Source: Arabidopsis thaliana
Taxonomy: Eukaryota; Streptophyta; Magnoliopsida; Brassicales; Brassicaceae
Direction of reading: 5' to 3'
DNA length: 64,000 nt
Assembly: GCF_000001735.4 (NCBI RefSeq)
Contig: NC_003071.7
Location: 693,001 to 757,000 of the forward strand
In this document: one piece after another, positions 11,977 to 22,663 of the stretch
How the letters are laid out: each line of letters opens with the position of its first letter
Position numbering within the stretch: position 1 is the stretch's first letter
Notes under the pieces: generated by a model
The model's database searches: none
What the model was told of the DNA's origin: nothing
What the model saw: only the letters and a program-made list of their open reading frames with translations
Made by a program: the position numbers and the translations under genes

Positions 11977-13494
11977 ATGGCGATTTCTACATTACTCTCA
12001 ATCTCTTCTTTCACTCTATCTTCTTCCTCATCAACAAAAACCCATCTCCTTACTTCAATACCTGCTTCAAGGGTTTATTCTTATCCAATTTCACCCAAAT
12101 GGAAGCAAATTCGTTTCCTGCAGAGTCAAAGTTCCAGTCTTTTCTATCCATTACGCCGCAATTTCACCAGATTCTGTTCTTCTCCAGATGGGTTTCTCAG
12201 AAACACCAAAGACGACGAAGAAGGAAACGAAATCATTCAGCTTCCGTCTATTGGTGTAAACCCTGTGAAATTCGCGATTTGCGTTGTGTTGTGGGCTTCT
12301 TTCTCTCTGCTTTGGTTTGCTAGGTCTGGAGATGCCAAAGCTGCGACTGATTCTATCAAATCTTCGAGCTTTGGTCTCAGAATCGCCTCCACTCTTCGCC
12401 GTTTTGGTTGGCCAGACGAAGCTGTTGTGTTTGCTTTAGCTACTCTTCCGGTTATTGAACTCCGTGGTGCCATTCCTGTTGGTTATTGGATGCAACTAAA
12501 ACCGGTGGTTCTCACTTCCTTCTCTGTTCTTGGGTTAGTCTCTTAGATCTTCACTTCTTGATAATGTTGTTGATTTGTGCTTAGACCAGAGTTTGCAAGT
12601 GTCTCTGATGATTATGTATGATGATAAAAATGTGAACTTTGAGGTTGACATTTCTCTGAAATGTGATTTTATCTTTGAGGGTACACGTTTCTATTGCTAA
12701 GTTGATTCTATAATAAGTTTAACAAGTGTTCTCATTTCTGTTGAATTTAAGGTGGATTGGTGATAACTTGTGTGTGGAAATGGCAATGTGTCTTGTTTGA
12801 GGGTACACGTTTCTGTTGTTTAGTTGAATAAAAGAAAACGTTTAACAAGTGTTCTCATTTCTGTTGAGTTTATGGTAGAATGGTGATAACTTGTGTGTGA
12901 AAATGGCACTATGTCTTTTTTGGGGAACATCTTTCTGTTGTTTAGTTGAAGCTATGAGGTTGAATAAGAATATGTGGCATATGATGATAAGTTAGAGCAA
13001 ACATTCAATCCTTATTCATATGATTTCATTATGTAAGCAAGTAGAAGTGACGCTGATTTTGGGTTCTTTTCCGCAGCAATATGGTTCCAGTTCCATTCAT
13101 CGTACTTTACCTCAAAACGTTTGCATCTTTTGTGGCGGGTAAGAGCCAAACAGCTTCTAAATTACTTGATATCTTGTTTAAAAGAGCTAAAGAGAAAGCT
13201 GGACCTGTGGAAGAGTTCAAATGGTTAGGGCTAATGCTCTTTGTAGCTGTTCCATTCCCTGGAACCGGTGCTTGGACAGGAGCTATAATAGCATCAATCC
13301 TCGACATGCCGTTTTGGTCTGCTGTTTCGTCTAATTTCTGCGGTGTAGTGTTGGCTGGACTGTTGGTGAACTTGCTGGTAAATCTTGGTTTGAAACAAGC
13401 CATTGTAGCTGGTATTGCTCTCTTCTTTGTATCTACGTTTATGTGGAGCGTTCTCAGAAACATTAGGAAGTCTATAAAACCATCGTTGCCTTGA
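11977..13494 (+). CDS. Plastid-targeted small multidrug export family membrane protein (Sm_multidrug_ex)
   Basis: Two exons (11977-12533 and 13077-13494) give about 324 residues. Residues 1-70 are Ser/Thr-rich and almost free of acidic residues (MAISTLLSISSFTLSSSSS), which is a likely chloroplast transit peptide. A first hydrophobic helix lies near residue 95 (FAICVVLWASFSLLWF). The family core then begins: FALATLPVIELRGAIPVGYWM, MVPVPFIVLYLKTFASF, WLGLMLFVAVPFPGTGAWTGAIIASIL, and two C-terminal helices. ELRGAIP and PFPGTGAWTGA are hallmark motifs of Sm_multidrug_ex (PF06695), a family found in bacteria and plastids. Transport activity is inferred from the family name only. The intron (12534-13076) contains tandem repeats. 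Confidence 0.9.
12660..12950 (+). repeat. Intronic tandem repeat, period about 121 bp, about 2.4 copies
   Basis: GAGGGTACACGTTTCT recurs at 12677 and 12799, with a degenerate third start near 12920. The shared AACAAGTGTTCTCATTTCTG and GGTGATAACTTGTGTGTG blocks have the same spacing. The repeats lie wholly within the intron of the preceding gene. Confidence 0.75.
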
Positions 13495-13795
13495 ATTCGT
13501 TATTAGATACTTAGATGTAGAAGAAAGAGTTCTTCACACTATTGGTTCTTTTTTTCTTCAACTGTTAATAATGTTTTTAAGGGATTTGTGTTGGTCTTAA
13601 TTTCCTCAATTCACTCTTCTCATAAATCCCTTATTGTGATATACAAATAATGCAATTTATCATTACTCATTTTATAATATGGAAACTTGTAAGACCATTG
13701 TGAAATTGAGAAAACACTGAAAAAGTGTGTAATTTTCCAAGCACTATGAAATAATACTGGCTAACTTATATACTGTACACTTAATTGTTCGACAT

Positions 13796-13868
13796 GGGGA
13801 TGTAGCTCAGATGGTAGAGCGCTCGCTTAGCATGCGAGAGGTACGGGGATCGATACCCCGCATCTCCA
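13796..13868 (+). tRNA. tRNA-Ala (anticodon AGC)
   Basis: The 73-nt cloverleaf has acceptor stem GGGGATG paired with CATCTCC and discriminator A. The D arm (A box) is TAGCTCAGATGG. The anticodon stem is CTCGC/GCGAG with loop TTAGCAT, so the anticodon is AGC (read as IGC). The T arm is CGGGGATCGATACCCCG (B box GATCGATAC-type). There is no intron. The transcript is followed by CTTTCTTTT, a pol III terminator-like T tract, at 13869-13877. Confidence 0.97.
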
Positions 13869-13889
13869 CTTTCTTTTATGCATTTTGTC

Positions 13890-14442
13890 TTACATTAGTG
13901 TGGCATTAGTGTAAAAGCCCATTACTTTAATTAAAAGAAGCACAATAGTGCCCATTTCTGTCATGTAGCTTTAGTGTTAAAAAGCCCATTCAGAGCCCAT
14001 TTCTTTTGGTCATGATTAAATGAAATCCGAACGTAGTAAATATTAAATGGTCATGATTATAAGAAAATTTAAACTAATAATCATCACGTGGCTAATACCA
14101 GCAACGTTCAAATTCTCTACTTGTATATATCACCTACAAAAAATTTAAATGTTTTTTTATACATAACTTAAAAAATTATAAATTACTTTTAAAACGATAC
14201 TATTGTCACAATAATTATATGAAACAAAGTGAATTGTATAATAGTGACATGCTGTCTTTTAATCATTAGAGATGAACATGCATGTTCAACTTACAATTTT
14301 CAGTATAATATAGATCACTCGGTTTCTAAATTGATTTGACAGTAAAATTTCTCATTTATCCACATTAAGATGATTAGTTTGTTTCCGTCGTTATTGTACA
14401 TTGTGATTTGTGAAGATAGCATTTAGTTAGCCATTTAGCCCA
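13890..14442 (+). repeat. Distal DC1 upstream module, copy 1 (left part)
   Basis: AAAGCCCATTCAGAGCCCATTTC, the region around TCCGAACGTAGTAAA, and CAACGTTCAAATTCTCTACTT recur at 27270-27500 and 61130-61345. The later part (ATCATTAGAGATGAACATG, GATCACTCGGTTTC, ACATTAAGATGATTAGTTTG) recurs at 48400-48540 and 29455-29530. The block is cut at 14442 by the Helitron and continues at 17073. Confidence 0.6.
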
Positions 14443-17072
14443 TCCTACTATATTATCTAGAAAATACATTTTAAATATAACCTTAATTTTTGTAAGTAAT
14501 TATATAAGTATGCAATTAAAAATAAAATTTTAAAAAGTAAATTAATTTATCTCTTTAATGATTAAAAAGTCAAATACTAATTTAATTAATTAAATTAATT
14601 AGAAAACGAAATACATTATTAATTTCCAAAAATAATAACCAATCAAAATCAACATATAAGATTTGATATCTAAATTTTAATTAATTTAATTTAATTAGAA
14701 AAACGAAATACATTATTAATTTCCAAAAAACTAACCAATTAAAATCAACAAATTATATTTGGTATCTAAATTATCATATTAATTTTTTTTATTAATTATT
14801 ATAGTTCACTTCTCATCTTTATATGATTCTATTTTTACGAAAAAATAATATCATCATTATAAAAAAATAATTAGAGTTTTTTCGCATATGCCATAATTTG
14901 AATTTTAAAAACGAATATAAACTGTTTAATACATGAAATAATATTATAACGGGTGAAAAATAGATTTAAGAAAACTTTCTACTGAGTAACGGGACATAAA
15001 TTTGAAATATTTGTATTAAATTTCATACATATTATATTGAAAATTTATAATCTTATATACTACAATAGTTAATAACATATTAGATGTGATTCAATTTTTA
15101 ATACAAGCCGGAAAATCCTAGAATTGACGGGTTTAGATCGATATTAATATAAGATGGTATACTACATGTGAAACTCTTAAATTAACAATCAAACTACAAG
15201 TGTATAATCTTAAACACTAAATAATATAGTTAATATCAACAAAACATATACAACTCATAGTTTAAAGTCAAATAAAATAATATCATATATTTTAAATCAT
15301 CTTTACAATAAAAGTTTTTAATTTAACTAAAATATAAGCCTACCTGCGGTATACTGCAGATTAATCTCTAGATTATAGGGCTTATTGGATCTAAAGACGG
15401 GTCATCAAAGATTTTCTAAACTGAAGCAAAATATACTAAAAATTCAAATATCTATCTGTTACTAAATTATAAACAAATAAGTCAATTTAATATTTTATAT
15501 ATAAAATTAATTAAATCTTAATCACATAAAAAGTAGCACAAAAAAAATATATTCAACAATTTAAAAAATTATCAAATCTCTGTGTTATATAAGTTTTGAT
15601 ACTATATTTGAATAAAGTGTAATATACCTTTTTAATTTGTATTCTTTAACTAATTTAAGCTAACTAATATATTTGCTAATCTTATATCTATCAAAATCGA
15701 CTATCGTTTCTTATCTCTATAGTATTTTTGCAAGACTTTTTTGGTGGATTTGGATAAAAATGCATTCGGGTCATATGGTACATTCCCCTATTAAATAAAT
15801 ATGGTGCACTCCTATGTTATTAGCTAAAATGTTTAGATTAGGCCTGGGCAAAAAAACCGCTAACCGATTAACCGAACCGAACCGAACCGAAAAACATGGT
15901 TCGGTTCGGGTTTGGATAGCTTAAAATAACCGGCTGGATATTATATGTCTTAGATTTCGGTTTCGGTTTCGGTTACGTTAGTAACCGATAACCAAAGGAT
16001 AACCAAAGCATATATGTATGATAGATAATATATCATATATATTGTATGTATTGACACTTAACTATGTTCTTCTCTTTATTAGTTTGCAAGTTGAATTTCG
16101 TGAGTTGTGAATGGACCATATTTGCATCTTTGTGAGTTGTGAATATGTCTTTTTTACGTACGTTCTATATCGGTTATTGGTCAATTTTTTTGGTTGTTCA
16201 GGTTTTTAGTCGGTTATTTCGGTTTTAGGTTATTTATGGTTACCAAGTTTAATATCTGAACCGAACCGAACCGAAAGATAACCGAACCGAACCAAAATTC
16301 CTCAAATATCCAAATGGTTCTTGTATTACTATAATCGAAATAACCGAAACCATGCGCAACCGAACCGAAACCGAATGGTTAACCGAATGCCCAGGGCTAG
16401 TTTAGATTATAATTCAGAGTCATATCATTAATAAAACTAATATTAATAAAATAAATGACTTTTTGGCAAGACGGATTTTGAGGGACGGGTTTTTGAATCA
16501 ACATTAATAAAAAAGTAAAATATAATTAATCCACCGTTTCAATATGGGTTAAATCTTTAATTTATTATTTTTTAAGACCACTAATATTAAACATATCAAA
16601 TCATCCTAATTTAGAAAAATTATATAAAACTAAAAATGTTATGTGGTATGTATAATGTTACTATATATAAAATTAAACTATAAAATATAAATGTATTAGA
16701 GAATGATACAATTGCAAAACTTTTATATATAAAAAATAATTCTTAAATTTTAAAAATTACTACTTTAAAAAAAAATCATGGGACGGATAAAAAAATTACA
16801 GAACGTGTTTTATTTTGGAATTGGGTTATATAGTGGATGTATTTGAATCAATATTTATAAAATTTTAAAATATTATTAATATGCTGTTTTAATAGGAGTC
16901 AAAATTTCAGTTTTTTTTAACAATTGTCTCATGAATTCGTAGTATATCGTTACTTAATAATAATTATAAACTGTAAAATATAAATATTTTGTAAAAATAA
17001 AATTTGCAAGTTTTAATATATATTACTTTTAAAAATAAATCGTCCTGCAGTATACCGGATTTTAAAATCTAA
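14443..17072 (+). mobile_element. Helitron, 2.63 kb, with paralogous empty site
   Basis: The element starts with TC (TCCTACTATATTATC) directly after A14442. It ends with CTAA (CTRR-type) directly before T17073. A palindrome-derived CCTGCAGTATACCGG lies 10 bp from the 3' end. The paralogous upstream region near 29545 reads CTAACCCATAAGTTATTTATTTG with no insert, giving an A|T target. The interior is AT-rich, non-autonomous and carries no helicase frame. An internal Helitron-like terminus (CTGCGGTATACTGCAG followed by CTAG at 15364-15367) suggests a composite element. A hAT element is nested at 15839-16399. Confidence 0.8.
15839..16399. mobile_element. Non-autonomous hAT element nested in the Helitron
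   Basis: The terminal inverted repeats are TAGGCCTGGGCA and, on the opposite strand, TAGCCCTGGGCA, 11 of 12 identical. An exact 8-bp target duplication, GTTTAGAT, flanks the element at 15831-15838 and 16400-16407. Subterminal AACCGAACCGAACCG arrays occur in inverted orientation at both ends. At 561 bp it has no transposase frame. The 8-bp duplication and GGGC-type ends are typical of hAT elements. Confidence 0.85.
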
Positions 17073-17721
17073 TAAGTTATTTATTGCCACTAATATGCTT
17101 CAATAAACAATCACGATTAGATTATTTCATAATATCATTACAGAACATGGATTAGAATGTCCAATGACACAATTTTATTAAAGAACTTAATCATCCATGT
17201 GCAATAGCAATAAACTGATCCATGTGCCTTGTATTATATGTTGGAATCTATCTCATCAACGACGCAGGATTTCTAACAAGGACTGATATAAGAAGTCAAC
17301 TTAATCATCCAACCAAGGCCAGCCAATTCGGTAACGCTACCATTACTTTTAATTGTTTCGAATCAAATTTTGGAGTATATTTTCGTTTTTGTTTGACAAT
17401 ACTAATTAATTGCAAAAATTTTGTTTGACTATACATTTTCGATTAATCTGGTGACGTCACGCTACACACTAAACATGAGCGTAACAAGCCAACAAACTTT
17501 TTTTTCGGTCCAACAAACTTGATTAGTTCATTTGAAGTCCACCTTTTGCAAGGTTTTTTTCTTTCGTGTAACTAATTATTTTTAAATTGAACATATGAAC
17601 TTATATATAAATTATAATATTTTGCTAATATGTGTATATATCGGGATGAAGGAGAACAACAATATATATCCTAAACCAAAGAGAAAAAAAAAGAAAAAAA
17701 AATCTCCGATTGAGCAGCCAC
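17073..17721 (+). promoter_or_regulatory. Upstream region of the first DC1 gene
   Basis: This continues the distal module after the Helitron. It contains ACAATCACGATTAGAT (about 17108), the conserved CCATGTGCAATA block, ATCCAACCAAGGCCAGCCAA, and a block ending GGTGACGTCACG with a perfect TGACGTCA palindrome at 17452-17459. It ends in a purine-rich leader before the ATG. The same order occurs at 27480-27840 and 29580-29960. Confidence 0.6.
17452..17459. promoter_or_regulatory. TGACGTCA bZIP-type palindrome
   Basis: A perfect 8-bp TGACGTCA (TGA/CRE-type bZIP site) lies in a block conserved between DC1 upstream regions. The aligned positions near 27700, 27765 and 29786 read TGGCGTCA, so only this copy keeps the full palindrome. 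Binding is inferred from the motif alone. Confidence 0.45.
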
Positions 17722-19605
17722 ATGGACTTGTTCGGAGAATTTCACAAAGTGGAATTCAATGGGAAACCATTTCTTGTATACCGCAACGTTATAAAACCAT
17801 TACCACAAACACAAACCTCAAACTCCTTTGATAAACAATCCATTGATTCCGTCTACGATCTCCCTCCTCAACCTCTTTTCTTATGCCCTAGACTCCGAAC
17901 CCGTATATTATTGAATTCTCTTGATGATGAGGTGGAAGATGAGGTAACTAATCATATCCTTTCCAAGTACAGTTCTTCCCCTCTCTTTGATGAGACCAGC
18001 AACAATCATCATGTACTCCCTCTGTTTTGGTGCAACAACAAAGAAGTTGATCCGGAAGCAGAAGAAGGCGATGAGTGCTATTCCTGCTCTATCCAAACCA
18101 TCGGTACAGACTATTATTTTTGTGCCACGTGTGATAAAAGGTTCCACAAAGAATGCGTCGAGTGTCCACTTGAGATTAGTTATCCTACCCACACCAAACA
18201 TTCTCTCCAACTCTTCTATTCTAAATATAGATTTGACCATTGCATCTACTGTAGAAAAAGAGCAACCTATATGATTTATTTTTGTGCTCTTTGCGACAGT
18301 TATATGCATGTCCTTTGTGCTCAGTCAAAAATACCCTTTTTTATAGACCAGCCAAAAAGACATGACCATACTCTCACCCTTTTCCCTAGACAAGCTTCCT
18401 TAACCTGCAATATTTGTGGTTTGATAAATAAACTCCATTTCACCTACGTTTGCCCTATATGCGATTTCGTAGCCCATAGTGATTGTATTTATATCCCACA
18501 AACCATAAGAATATCCCGTCACCACCATCGTGTCTCTTTTATTTCTTCCCTTCCTTTTGAAGAAAAGTCTTGTGGAGTTTGCCGTCAAATGGTTGATAGT
18601 GATTATGGTGCATACACTTGCAATGTGTGTAGTGGCTATGTCGTTCACGTAAGATGTGCATTACGTAAGGATATATGGGATGGTAAAGAACTCGCGGAAG
18701 TACCAGAAGAGTTAGAAGACGTTGAGTCCTTCAGGAAGATAGCTAATGGAGTAATACTCCATTTTTCTCATCGCCATCATCTGAAATTTGACATAAGTGG
18801 AGTTTTCGTTGGAAACAAATTTTGTCAAGCGTGTGTCCTTCCAATCAACGAAGGAAATGTTTATGTTTGTGTGGAATGTGATTTCATCCTACACGAAACA
18901 TGTGCATATGCTCCACGTAAAAAGGTCCATCCATTACATCCCCATCCCCTTACACTAAAGGTTGATCATGGAGACGCTTTATTCCAATGCAGTGCTTGTA
19001 TGCGTAAGAGTAATGGTTTCGGATATGATTGTACTAGCCGAACTTGTTACTACATACTAGATGCAGTGTGTGCCTCGACTGCTGAGCCGTTCAATTATCA
19101 AGGCCATCGACATCCCTTATTCCTATCGTTAGACCCAAAAGAGAAGCCAATGTGCCACATTTGCAAGTCAACGAAAAATAAGAAGGTACTTAACTGCATT
19201 GAATGTGACTTTATTATATGTTTTGAATGCGCCACCTTACCATACATGGTAAGGTACAAGCATGACGAACATTACCTCACATTTTGTCATGGAGATGAGG
19301 CAAATGGATCAGATTGGTGTGAATTATGTGAGGGAAAGTTAGCAATTGGAGGAAAAGAAGGGTTCTATAAGTGCAAAGATTGCTGCACCACGCTTCATAT
19401 TAATTGCTTACTTGGTCCTGATCCATATTACAAGGCTGGTCAAACTTACGAAATTGGTGAAATTGCAATTCTTTTGCAACACAACAATTCTGCTTCTCGG
19501 CCTATTTGCTATTTTTGCAATATCCGTTGTCCGTATCCAATATTTTTGGTAGCCACAGTGGATAGGATTGCTTATATTCTATGTTCTAGTAAACACTTGA
19601 AGTAG
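17722..19605 (+). CDS. Cysteine/histidine-rich C1 (DC1) domain protein, array member 1
   Basis: This intronless gene encodes 627 residues from the ATG that begins MDLFGEFHKV; in-frame upstream codons lack ATG. After an about 100-residue leader ending in VLPLFWCNNKE there are about eight Cys/His modules, at residues about 117-148, 160-199, 214-255, 268-312, 348-394, 405-450, 462-503 and 514-562. Typical examples are HDHTLTLFPRQASLTCNICG followed by CDFVAHSDCI. A final CxxC pair lies at about 596-599. DC1 modules (C1_2/C1_3) bind two zinc ions each. Plant DC1 proteins are linked to stress and defence responses, but the molecular role of this subfamily is unknown. It is almost identical to array member 4 at 39388. 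Confidence 0.93.
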   Translation: MDLFGEFHKVEFNGKPFLVYRNVIKPLPQTQTSNSFDKQSIDSVYDLPPQPLFLCPRLRTRILLNSLDDEVEDEVTNHILSKYSSSPLFDETSNNHHVLPLFWCNNKEVDPEAEEGDECYSCSIQTIGTDYYFCATCDKRFHKECVECPLEISYPTHTKHSLQLFYSKYRFDHCIYCRKRATYMIYFCALCDSYMHVLCAQSKIPFFIDQPKRHDHTLTLFPRQASLTCNICGLINKLHFTYVCPICDFVAHSDCIYIPQTIRISRHHHRVSFISSLPFEEKSCGVCRQMVDSDYGAYTCNVCSGYVVHVRCALRKDIWDGKELAEVPEELEDVESFRKIANGVILHFSHRHHLKFDISGVFVGNKFCQACVLPINEGNVYVCVECDFILHETCAYAPRKKVHPLHPHPLTLKVDHGDALFQCSACMRKSNGFGYDCTSRTCYYILDAVCASTAEPFNYQGHRHPLFLSLDPKEKPMCHICKSTKNKKVLNCIECDFIICFECATLPYMVRYKHDEHYLTFCHGDEANGSDWCELCEGKLAIGGKEGFYKCKDCCTTLHINCLLGPDPYYKAGQTYEIGEIAILLQHNNSASRPICYFCNIRCPYPIFLVATVDRIAYILCSSKHLK

Positions 19606-20344
19606 GGGAAACCCTACAATACATGTCGACAACCATTGAGTTATCTGTTTTCTTTTAAATTTTTTCTGCAACGCTTTTTCTAATATGTTGTTGTTGTTTT
19701 TGTTGTTGTTGTTGTATATATATATATATTGTTTGTTTTTTTTGTCAACGTTTTTCGTGTGCTTTTGATGTAATATGTTTACAGTGTGTAATAAAGCAAT
19801 CACTTTTTTTATCAAAAAAATCCATCTGGTTTATTAGACTAAATCATTAATTTTTTATAAGAGATGTCGTGAAATTCCTCTATAGGTGAAAAATATGGAA
19901 CTTATAAAGTGAAAAACCGAGATATATAGAGACGATGTAACGTCAAAAAGACTTGGATTTTCAAAATTTGAAACATTTCATTAGAAAGTCAAAAGTAGAT
20001 ATTTTAAAATTTGAAACTTAGTTCTTGTTATCTATCCAGTATCAACATTCAATGAATGACATTTCAATACGCGGAGTTATGTCCTCCCAAACCCACAAAC
20101 TCCCTATAGCAAATCTCACAAACTACTAATTTTTTCTCCACAATTTCACTTAATCTAACTATAATCTTTCTACTTGATAATGAAGCAAAAGCAACTATTT
20201 CACCATAAAATTTCTGATTTAAGAAAATAATTCTTTCGATTTTAGGATAAAATTAAAATCAATTTCATTCCTGAATTATTTCGGTTTTTCTTCTTAAATT
20301 TCTGATTTTTTAAATATTTTATACATATTTAAGGAAAAGAAATA

Positions 20345-20790
20345 GGGAAAAATGTTATTTAATACCTGAACTTTCAAAAAATGGCCAAATTAACCGTGAA
20401 TTCTTGAAATGGCCGTTTTATACCTCAACAAATAGTTGATTTCTAATTTAACCTATAAATTATCGTTGATCCGGCCAAATCGACTCACCGTTAACACTTC
20501 TTAACAGCTCTCCTAACAGCGTAACTAACAATTGTTTTCGTCCTTAAACCAACGACAACGGCTGTTAGGCCATGTTTTGTAATGGCTGTTAGGAGCGCTA
20601 TTAAGAAGTGTTAACGGTGAGTCGATTTGGTCGGGTTAACGATAAATTATAGGTTAAATTAGAAGTCAACGATAAATTATAGATTAAATTAGAAGTCAAT
20701 TTTTTGTTGAGGTATAAAACGACCATTTCAAGAGTTCACAGTTAATTTGGCCATTTTTTGAAAATTCAGGTATTAAATAACATTTTTCCT
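20345..20790. mobile_element. Mutator-like MITE inserted in duplicate A only
   Basis: Long terminal inverted repeats start GGGAAAAATGTTATTTAA on the left and AGGAAAAATGTTATTTAA on the right (opposite strand). They continue for about 90 bp with few mismatches. A 10-bp direct repeat, AAAAGAAATA, flanks the element at 20335-20344 and 20791-20800. Duplicate B lacks the element and has a single AAAAAAAATA at about 42026-42040. The long TIRs and 9-10-bp duplication fit MULE-type MITEs. No transposase is encoded. Confidence 0.88.
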
Positions 20791-21339
20791 AAAAGAAATA
20801 TATTTCTTTCATGTAATTTGGTTGTAGAAAAGTTAAGACACGTAACAAAAAAAAAGAACAGTAGTTTGTTAGTGGTATTTTGGTCTGAAATAACATAATT
20901 AGCGAATTTGTGAAAGCTCCATTTCACTTTGTCAAAACATGAGAACAAAAGTCGTAATATGGGTTAATGTGAATTTTTTTTTTAAAATTATCATGCTACT
21001 TTGTTATTCATAGTTGAGTGAGTTTCACTTTGCTATACTTTTGGCAAGATTATTTTCAAAAGAGACACTTTCATCTTTTTTTTTCACTATTCAACATTTT
21101 TTAATACAATTTTGCCCTTTTTTCTTTATTTCTCTTTTTCATTTTTATTATCTTTTTATTATCATTTTAGTTACCTAATATAAAATATTTCGTCTGTTTT
21201 TTTATATAATAAATTAAGATTTAATTTTTCTTATATTTCGAAATTTAATTTATCCATTTCCGATTGGACATTTGTTTATTATTAAATAGATATTAAAAAG
21301 TACTTAAACAAATATGCTTTACCAATATTTAGATCTTGG

Positions 21340-21580
21340 TGTCACAAAAAGAACAAACAAACATTATACTCTATGTTAGAATCGATCACACTAACGATGT
21401 TGGATTTTACGAACGACCAATAAGAAGTCAAGTTAATCAACTATCCATCCAATTCAGTATAGCACTACTTTCCATTATATTGTTGTTTATTGATAATGAG
21501 AAATGTTATATCGTGCTAGAGCTTTACTTCTCATTGTCTCAAGTCAACTCTCACACGATTTAACACATCCTTGAGTTAAA
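21340..21580 (+). repeat. DC1 upstream sub-module, copy 1
   Basis: TATAGCACTACTTTCCATT followed by CACACGATTTAACACAT recurs near 50520-50640 and 56120-56205. A related TTTCCATTGTTTATTAAT is at about 61987. It marks the start of the upstream unit of the next DC1 gene. Confidence 0.55.
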
Positions 21581-21824
21581 AAAAGTATAAACAAATTTTG
21601 GTTCATTTATTAGTCTAATTGGCCTCATCGCTCAATGAAGCTATACTATCGCAATCCAAAATGTCTCAATGAAGATATCCTACTATCAATGAAGCTATAC
21701 TCTCTATAAACTATACCGAAAGTTTTTTACTAGAGATTTCTTAATGAAATCTCTATCCCTTCGATTCATATATGTAGGATATCATGTAAATTATAATACA
21801 AAAAGACCGTTGAGCTAAATATTA

Positions 21825-21935
21825 ATACTCAATCTGTATCATTTTAAATGATGTTTACAAGAGAGAAAAATTGTTTCATTTAAATAATGTAATACAGTAA
21901 AAACCTTAAACATTCCTTGAAATGAAGAGAGTATA
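21825..21935. mobile_element. Short Stowaway-like remnant
   Basis: ACTCAATCTGTATCATTT on the left is loosely inverted as AAATGAAGAGAGTA on the right, within about 110 bp of TA-rich flank. The ends resemble the Stowaway CTCCCTCTGTTTC consensus but are degraded. Confidence 0.35.
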
Positions 21936-22663
21936 TTATTATGGGCTATATTAATGTATATGCCTGAAAGACTTGAAAATTAGATATTTACTATAAATAG
22001 TTTAATATTAGGTAAGAATAAAAGAGAAAAAAATTAAAACTATAAATATCTTTTCTATTTATTTAATTTACCAAATTTGCCATTGTCTCACAACATTATT
22101 TATTACCGGATACTTTAGGCATGATACTGTTCATCATATACCTGACAACTCTATTCATCCAAAATTTACAACACTATTCATCATTGGATTGCATAAAATA
22201 TTTATGGTTTATGTAGATAACTATTTGATTAACATGTTAACTAGTATGATATCGTGCTAGATACAGATAAATGTTTGATTAACATGTTAACTAGTATAGT
22301 ATCACGATAAATTTATATATAACGTATTAAACCATTTACCATATTATACAAATTAATATGAAAGAATCAAATTCGGTTGACAAAAAAAAAAAAAAAAATC
22401 AAATTCAAATTAGAATAACATATTATACTGAATATAACGTGCTAACATATTAAATATTTGAATAATATTTTTATATAAATGTGGTAAAATATTTGATATA
22501 TAGTGAAATTATAACAATAGTTTATACACGACATATTTGGTAAATTAAACAAAGTAAAAAAGACAGTTATGACTTTAATTTTTTTTCTCTTACATACTTA
22601 CCCAATATTGAATTATCAATGGTAAAATCTAGTTTTCACATTTTCTGGGCATATCCATTAATA

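Larger units (their letters stand above)
17634..21170 (+). repeat. Segmental duplication, copy A (pairs with 39312-42409)
   Basis: The leader, coding region and about 1.5 kb of 3' flank align nearly base for base with 39312-42409. The left edge is at GTATATATCGG and the right edge after TTTATTATCTTTTTA. Copy A is longer because of a 446-bp element at 20345-20790. TTG/TA microsatellites at 19687-19730 (A) and 41381-41414 (B) differ in length. Confidence 0.9.

Noticed and set aside
17908..18309. 133-codon minus-strand frame, repeated at 39574-39975 and in part at 30767-31252
   Set aside because: It is antisense to the conserved DC1 coding region and is kept only because the sense codons are conserved.
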